Below, one piece after another: positions 49,801 through 58,800 of a DNA stretch of 64,000 nucleotides. Each line of letters starts with the position of its first letter. Position 1 is the stretch's first letter. The DNA is taken from the NCBI GenBank assembly GCA_036924085.1, contig JAVGWX010000019.1, forward strand, positions 16,443,131 through 16,507,130, in the 5' to 3' direction. The notes under the pieces were generated by a model. That model was given only the letters and a program-made list of their open reading frames with translations, was not told where the DNA came from and did not search any database. This DNA is from Ariolimax columbianus. Lineage: Eukaryota; Mollusca; Gastropoda; Stylommatophora; Arionidae. The position numbers and the translations under genes are program-made.

Positions 49801-52800
49801 CCTCCGAATCATTGAGCACAAGTTCCATTTTTACATTTTTAGCTAATTCATTTCCCAGATTTTGAACGTATCCTTTTAAAATTTAAACAATACAAAATAT
49901 TCAAGCTATTCTCAACTTATGGGCTCCGCTGCTTTAATGTAACTCTCCCCAAAATAAGTTTACTTCCTGATGTAGCAAATTTTAATATATTTCAAGGTAA
50001 GGCAGGTGCGCAAGTCTGAAATATTAGTTGCTTGGATTTTTATTCACAGACTGACATTTCAAGATCTCTGGTTCAAAGGACTAAGGACCTCCTTTCAAAG
50101 GTCTAATAATGAAAGATAATTTTCATGTTCGTAAGAAAGGTCTAGAGAGAATGCTCCATATATGATCTTAACCTTTAGCACGGTTCCATAATGTTTCGAA
50201 AATTTTTCGGATTTTTCAATTTTGCAACTTTCAAAAATTATAACTGTTCTGTTTGTTGGTCAATAAATATGATTTTCTTGTGTTTAGAGACATAAATGAA
50301 TAAAGAAGTTGTTGATGTTATTGTTGTTGTTGTTTGTTTGTTAGTTTCCGAGATACAAGAAGATAAATGTGACATTTTTTGAAAAAATTTAAATATTTGG
50401 ACTTTCCCGGCTAGGCCTAGTCGCTCCGATAGAAAACCATAACAAAGAATCGATACTGTGTTTACAATATCGACACAACTGTTAGTTTCTAATTCAAGCG
50501 TAGTTCTTTCATCTAAACAAATAAAATAAACAGATTTACAAGATAAAGATCTTTCCCAACAACCTACTTCACCTTTCTCCAAAAAGTCGGCCTGCTCCAA
50601 TCGGCGAAAAAATAAAATAAATCGTTCAAAAGCCATTTGTAATCTAACATACGATACTTTTACCAACAAAAAGCGTGTGTAGATAGACGTGACGAATCCA
50701 GCAGTATAAAAATGGCTATTGGTAGGGTCTCCGTATTTTGAGAAATTTCAAAAAGTTTTTTTAACAGCGTGACGAGTTTGGCTGTCTCAGACAGCCTGCA
50801 GTGTGGTGAAGGTTTCTGAATTGACCTGTACTTTAACAAGGTGACCATGTATGAGTCCCACCTCTGTTTCCAATTTGCACTGTCGCAGGCAGTTGATCAG
50901 TGAACAAACAGGTTGTTCGATAAAGGGTCACAAACATTGTTGTTCATCTCTAGTGAACCCTGCCATCGGTGGGAGACCGTCTTTCCCTTTCGCTTGAGTA
51001 TCAGATGGCAGTTCTGAAACTCCAGCGCTCGTTATTTCGTCATGTCACTTGTCCAGGCCATCAATGGTTTGAATGATGTATATGCTGTGACATCCGGAGA
51101 ATGTCACAAGTCAAAAGCATTCTGCAGCCCATATATAATACAATAGCAAATGAGTAAATAAATAAAAGGGAGGGTCAGTCCTATGGCAAAAGTCCTTGTT
51201 CGGAATGAAGATAACGCTTCATGTACTAAGCCATAGCCTATGTGAGGTGGGGAGGTCAGTTCACTTCCTTGCTGTTTTTAACCTTGCTCTATTCATATGT
51301 CAGGTACCCATTTATAGCTGGGTCAACTGGAAGAATGGTTGTATTAGGCACGTAACATGTCCCTGATTATTTCTGTCCATCCGTGATTTCGAACCCTGGC
51401 ATGCTTTAATCCCAGTTTAGCAAGCCAACTCGCTGTTGACTAGGCTTTGTGCTCTACATAAATAAATAAATTCAACATCTAGAAAAGACAAAGGAGATTG
51501 ACTCTACTCACGGCAATGACAGGAATGTTTGGATGTTTCTTCTCCAACCGTTTGACATGAGCAGCCAGTTCTAGGGCCTCCTCGTAATATCCATTACGAA
51601 CACAAGTGTCCATTAACTGTGGCATCTCAAGAACCTCAAGGAGCTGTGTGTGCCGTTGAAGGGTCAACGTGTTCATACGCCGACTGAAACGCCAAAGCAA
51701 GAAAATTGAAGCGGCTTATGTATTTACTAGCAGATGATGGTAGTACATCTGTCCACCAGTGAAACTGTACTACTGATAAAAGTTTAGATCATATTTTAAA
51801 TAAAATCAAGACGCTGAGCAGCGCATGAGCTGCAGTGGTCAGCGACCCATAGCTGACTGCTAGCGTCAGGCCCAGCGAACCAGAGCTGCCAAGACCCTTC
51901 TACACCTCCACGCGGTGATCCTGGATAACAGGCTGCAGCAGGGCAGACTGGCTAAGGAGAAGGGATCGAAGAGGGAATGCTAACCCAGTACTAAAAAAAT
52001 GCTTGCTGAAGTCGGATGTGTTGGATCAGAAGGTGCAAATATCGCAGTCAAGCTGTAAACTACGACACAACACATTCCGTTCTCTGGACTACATTCTGCT
52101 ACTTAAGCCCTTTCAGGGTTTGGTAGCGGGAGATTGAGAACGAACGAAGAAGAAGAAATAAAGTTAGAAAAACCAAAATCGTAAGACTCGTCTAGGCTTT
52201 CTTCATCGTTTGTTCTTAAACTCCCGCTACCAAGTCCTGAAAAAAGCTTCGCAAGTAGCAGGATGCAGTCCAACGAGTATTGTGTCATAGTTTACAGCTT
52301 GACTGATGTATGAACCTTTCGGTCCGACACATCCAACTTTAGCAGGCATTTTTTTATTCCCTAGTCTTCCCTCTTCGAGCCCATCTCCTTAGCCAGTATG
52401 CTCTGATGCAGCCTGTTATCCAGGATCACCGAGTGGAGGTAGAGAAGGGTCTTGGCAGCTCTGGCTCGCTGGCCCTGGCGGTAGCACTCAGCTTTGGGTT
52501 GCTGACTGCTGCAGCTCATGCACTGCTCAGCATTTTATGCACTGCTCAGCATCTTGATCCCATCTAGGATTTGAACCACAACCTCTATCAAGAAAATTGA
52601 AGAATCACACCTCTAGACGTCTGAAAATAGCGTTTCGCAAAAGAAATACGTAGTGTTGGTGTGTTTTGACTAGGTAGGCCGACAGAAACATGCTTCATTT
52701 CATACAATTATGTCCTAACTTTATTGATTACAAAAAAATGTGTTCGTCCTACGGCTATGTAAATTCTGTGGCATATACAGCCAAAACATAAGGAAACCGC

Positions 52801-55800
52801 AGCTGTTTCCCAATCTCAACTATTCATTTATTGAAGCCATAACAGAATGTAATGTATTGATAAGATTTTAAACAAAAAACGAGAGCAAAAAATTATTTGG
52901 GCATCTAGGAATTGAATCGTAAGCGATAATCACGTGATTTGATCAGACAATCAAATTACTGTTATCGTCAGACAGAACCCTGCACGATAATTTATTGTAT
53001 GATGAATCAAAACATTTCACCTCCTTGTAGAGTACAAGTCTTCAACAAATACATGTCAAGTCCTCCTGTACTTGACCATCCGTTGGAGCTCTTTGTTGTT
53101 TTGTTTATGTTAGCTGTGCAGATTCCATGTGGCTTTCTCTGCATTGAGCCATTAGCCTTCTTGACAGAGGACCTTCTTCTGTCTGGGATTGTTCAGTAGT
53201 ATTTTTCTTGTTGGCTTGTTGAAGTTTTTGTGCCGCAAAATGTATATAGGGTATCATAACCAACCCCATGCCCAACCTCCTTAGTCACCTATTATGACAT
53301 GCCTGGTAGGATCACAGTGTTACTATTCTTAGCTTACCTTTAGGCCCAGGCAACATTTGATATAAAATAATATTTTTTTTAAGAAGATGCAGTAGTGCAG
53401 TGATTATTACACTGGTTTCCCAGTCAGTCGATCTAGGTCACACTCTGCATGCTCACAGACATATCGCTAGGTGAAATCAAAGTGCAGTGCAGTTGTAAAA
53501 GATTGTGGCTAGGCTGTTTGCAGGTTGGGATATGTGCTCCAAGTTTGTGGATGCTAAATGAATACTGCTTAATGTGTTCATATCCTTTCCTGATGTATTC
53601 ATCTCTTTCTCTACGAATCACTAGCTCTTATTTTTGTTGTTCGTTGTCCCTGATTAAAACCTTTTGGCCGTAATGTAGGTTTAGTTTTTGTTCTTGTTTC
53701 AGCGTGGTGTCCAACCATACATATATATGTTCTTTTTATACTTAATCAATACAGAGACACAATTATTATTAAACTGTAAACTGTCATACAACATTTTTCC
53801 CATTGCTGGGGTAGTTGAGAGGTTTTGAAGGCTGAGGACTACAGACAGCTTCGCCACGGCGTAGTTCGCTGGCTATGTTTGTTTATTTCACCCCCAACAA
53901 AAAAACAACATATGCCATACCGGGGATTCGAACCGCTGCCCTCCTTGTCGACAGCCAGGCCTCAAAACCATTCAGCCACGCTCTCCTCACAATTATTATT
54001 ATTAATAAATGGAAACAAAATGAACTTCAATTTATGAGTTAAATGAATTTAAAGAAATGTATTCCAGAACGTAAAAAGGTATACTAGTAATCTGATTGTC
54101 AGAAAAGACCTCCTCATTTCAATAAAGAGTTTATGAAACAAAAAGCATCTAGAATTCTAGCACCATATTTTAAAGTCACTTTCAATATGTTATTTCAGGA
54201 CTGATTTAGTCTCTGACTCGACTAATCTAAGCAACAAATAAGGTAACATAATGGAATTTTGACTTTTAAAACAAGCTAATCCTTCTTCTGCGATCCTTGT
54301 TCATTTTAACTAGGACTGGATTCTTCAATCAATTTTGTCGTCTTTTTCAGGGTCTCATTACAGTTTATCCTCAAGGGGTTGGCATGAGCCGTGTCCTCCT
54401 TCTCAGATCTATGTGCTGGGGTTGGGAGGAGGGACGGCAGTTCAGTTCTGATGCACATGTGTTGCTGCTGTCATGTTTGTCAGGCCGCAGTAACATAGGC
54501 TGGCGGGTACCTATCTTGAATTTGGTGTACAAGTGGTGCCTCATTCTGTTGTGACCAGTCCGGAGACGAAGTGTGATAACTTGGTCTTTCCCGGACAACT
54601 CGTAGTATCCGTCATCTGCGTATTATTTGGGCTATTCTTCCTCCCACTTTACATTGTATTTCCCTTTTATTATGGCTCTTGCTTCTTCATAGTATGACCA
54701 GGCTTTCTTTCTGTAATAGTTTCCATCCCTCTTTGGCTAGACTGTTGGCCTTCTCGTTTCCCTTTATGTTACAGTGTGATGCTATCCACTAAATCACTGC
54801 TTTCTGGAACCTGTGAGACATTTTCACTAAGGTTGCCCTCAATTTGTACAGTTCAGTGGTCTTGTGGGATCTTGAGTGTCATTATAGTATCAGTCGAGCT
54901 CGCTATATTTCTGTTAACCTCTGTCCTGTGCCTCCTGATTGAACGTTTGAAATGTCCCGTTTACAGATGCCCTGGCCGTGGTTACAGCACTAAAAAGCCA
55001 GATAGTCCTGTTTACAGATGCCCTGGCCGTGGTTACAGCACCAAAAAGCCAGATAGTCCTGTTTACAGATGCCCTGGCCGTGGTTACAGCACTAAAAAGC
55101 CAGATAGTCCTGTTTACAGATGCCCTGGCCATGGTTACAGCACTAGAAAGCCAGATAGTCCTGTTTACAGATGCCCTGGCCGAGATTACAGCACTAAAAA
55201 GCCAGATAGTCTTGTTTACAGATGCCCTGGCTGTGGTTACAGTACTAAAAAGCCATATAGTCCTGTTTACAGATGCCCTGGCCATGGTTACAGCATGAAA
55301 AAACCAGATAGTCCTGTTTACAAATGCCCTGGCCGTGGTTACGGCACTAAAAAGACAGAAAAATACTGAACTTAATGAGTTAAGAGCAGTACTCTGTCAA
55401 CTATGCCAGAAATCCGCACCAAAAAGAGTAGTGGTACAGTGGGTCCCACCCCACTGTAACATCCAAGGCAACGAGGAGGCAGACAGACTGGCAAAAGAAG
55501 GTGCAAGACTACCACAACCAGATTCTAGTGTGACCTACGAAGAGTCCAAAAGGTTTATTAGGGCCAGATACATGGCCAAATGGAAAACAGAACATACGAG
55601 CTACACAAAAAATGATGCCTATTACCAGTTGAACAGAAGAGAGCAGGTCGTAGTCTTCAGACTCCGCACAGGCCACAACAGACTGAGGTAACAACTATTT
55701 AATAAACTAAAGATAGGTGGCACTGACGAATGCACCTATGGTACAGGGAAAATGACCGCTGAACATCTGGTGCAAAATTGCCCGACATACGAGGACCAGA

Positions 55801-58800
55801 GAAAGCACATGTGGCCATCACCAGTGCCAACACTAGACAAGCTCTATGGCAGTGTCGACAGCCTCAGGATGACAGCTGCTTTCTTCGAACAAATTCAAGT
55901 TGACGTCTGACATCGTACGAAGAAGAAAAACATTTGAAATACTTTCTGCTTGGTCCCAGTAAGCAGTAGTAGTGTTAATGGTTTATAGCAATGTAAGAAG
56001 TAGTTTACCTGGAGCTGATTTCTTGGGCCTTTTGTATGACCTTGCTACATTCATTAGAAAAGTGTGGCAATTTATCTAGAAGGTCTTCAAGGTTTTGCTC
56101 AATGATCTGAAACTGCAAAAAAATTAAAAGGATAAAAAACAAACACATAACATAAAAGCCAGAAAATTTGGAGTGCTCTAAAAAATAAAAAAGGTATTTT
56201 TTTTCCAAGTTGACCCAGATTCTCTTGTAGTAATTTTTAAATTAAAAATTAAAGAGGAATAAAGAAGAACAGAATGCGAATATTGACTACAAAATATGTG
56301 TTTAATTTTGTTAATCATTTATAAGAGCAAACATTTTTATTAGAAAATAAATTTAAGTTTTTTTTAAATGAATCAGAAATATTTATTATCCAGTTCAGTT
56401 GCCATTTCCATATTGAAGATAGGTCGCAATGAATCTCCAATGTTCTCTGTTTCCTGCCTAGATAATACAATATATCAGGCTTTTCTCTGTCCATCTTTTG
56501 AAGCTATCTTCCCTACTTAGACTGTTGCCCGCTCTGGCACATTTGTCCTTCACCTTTTCTTCCAGTTTTGTTTTCAGCAAGGTGTTGTCTTTTGATGTGA
56601 CCAAAATATCTTAACTATCGGACTGATTTCGTTCATCAATTTTCTTTGCATCCCTAATTTTCTGCAAACCTTCCTTTATTGTTTTCTTTTCTTATCAGGA
56701 GATAATTCCCAATTCTTTAAGAGACATCAATTCTGTTTTTCAATCATTTGTTCATTTTCCATGTTTCTACGTCACACACTATTAAATACAGTAAACACAG
56801 CAGACATTGCCATCTTGGATGAAGTGAAAAAGACTTTCTTGTACTAAGTCTCAGATTTGATTTTTGTGTAAAGTGGGGGAGGTCAGTTCTCTTTCTCACT
56901 GGCTTGTCTTGTCTAACAGTAAGTCTGGTACTCATTTACAGCTGAAGCATCTCAATACCAGAAAGCTAATCCGGGACTTGTTCAATGAGAAATAAACAAT
57001 CTAACCACTATGCCAAAACAGATACTCATGACTTATGAAATGAAAAACAATGTGCGATTTGACACAACAATAGATGCATTATCAGTACTGCAAGCAATCA
57101 GGGGTGGCAAACTTCCACACATAAGGAATGAAATATGCAAGGTAACTGCCAGAAAGATAACATTCTTCTGTGGCTACCATCCTGCTGTGATGAACAAGGC
57201 AAATAGTCTTGCAAAAAAGGTGAGGTTGATCGGTTATTGATCAAGCCATCTGTGGGTTCCTGCCCTTTGGAACATTGCCATGTATTGGTATCTACAAGTG
57301 TTTGTGAGCTGTGTTTAAGTTCCGTACAGAGTGTCCCATTTGTCTCGTCTCGGAGGAAGATCCTCTTTTCTAAAACCGACAAGCGCCGAACACTCAAAAA
57401 GATGTTGTTCAACAGTTTTATATGGGTGTGTACACAGCCGGCACTCTGGAGTGTGTTCTGGTTGAATTCTGTTTAAGTGGCTGTTACATTGTATGTGTTG
57501 AGTGAAAAGTCGGAAACTGTGATTTGATCTTACTTTTCAGGAGGTTGATGTTGTCTTTGAGATCTGGGATGGCCATATATTTGTAGATTTCTCTCCCAGT
57601 ATTTTCCATTGCCCATCTATTCAGCCAAGCTTCTTTGTTCGCAGTCTTCAGTAGTTGTTTGACTGTCTGTAGTGTTATCTGTGTTTATTGTTGTTCTTGA
57701 CTTGATCCCTTCTTGTCTGGTCATTGAAAGTTGTATTTGAGTGACCATGGATCCGTTGCTTCACTATTCTGACTTCATGGGGAGGAGACCCCACCCAAAA
57801 CCATTGAGATCACAAACTTTGAGAAAAAATGAGCCATCCAGGTAGCGTGTCCTTTACAGAACATCACTCTTACAACTGCCAACCTATTTGGCTGTTATAA
57901 GTTTTTTTGCAGATGTGTGGTATGGTAGGTTGATATTACTTTCCGTACATGGAGAAGCTATTGACCACAAAAATCCCATCTGAAAAACTAGACAAGGTGG
58001 AATTCGTACCCGGTGCGTTGGGATTGTAGGAATCCAAATTTATAAACCGAGGTGATGGCCAGCTTCCCATGCCAACAGAATAATAGCTGCCCATAGCAAG
58101 CAAAAATAGCGACAGTATCAGAGGTTCTGCGAGATGTGATCTCACATGGCTGTAGAGTACTATCCTAGCATGGCTGGCTCTGTCGTACAAATATAAGGAG
58201 TCGATCGTAGGATTGTCACATGTTCTGTTATTTCAGGCAGATCGATTTCTCTGAGCATCAGCACTAAAATTCGCTTGGTGAACTGAGAACCTTGTGTTAT
58301 GTTCATGCACCAAGTGGGATGGATATGTGTGAACATCTTTCACGGGTTATATCAATGTTTAAACCTATCAGAGACATTTTTAAAGAATCTTTGTACGCGG
58401 CGGGTTCAATTGAAACCAGACCTATCTGCACGAAGTGAATATACATACGATGTGCATGATAACATCACTTCTAGTGTATACTGCACATACCAACTGCCAA
58501 GTTTGCAAAATTTCATTATCCTCTGACTCATAGTTTCTTCACCAGACAGTTGAAAACATGGCGGGTGTGATACGAAATCTGTCCAGAGTTAATCAGCAAG
58601 CAGTGATTCGGTTTCTTAACAGCTGAAGGGTGTCGGCTGAGTCGTGTTCGCCTGCCACTACGTGCAAAAGACACGAATCGCCCTCCTCTTCGTATCGCAG
58701 CAAGTGGTTCTTCGTACGCTGTCAGACGTCAACCTGTATTTTTTCGAAAAAAGCAGCGGCCATCCTGAGGTTGTCGACACTGCCATAGAGTTTGTCTAGT

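Noticed and set aside
54776..55369. 197-codon frame with repeated [16 protein letters not shown] resembling zinc-knuckle or matrix repeats
   Set aside because: Alternative frame of the 51-bp RNase H array; the frame that continues the LINE-A protein is the meaningful one.
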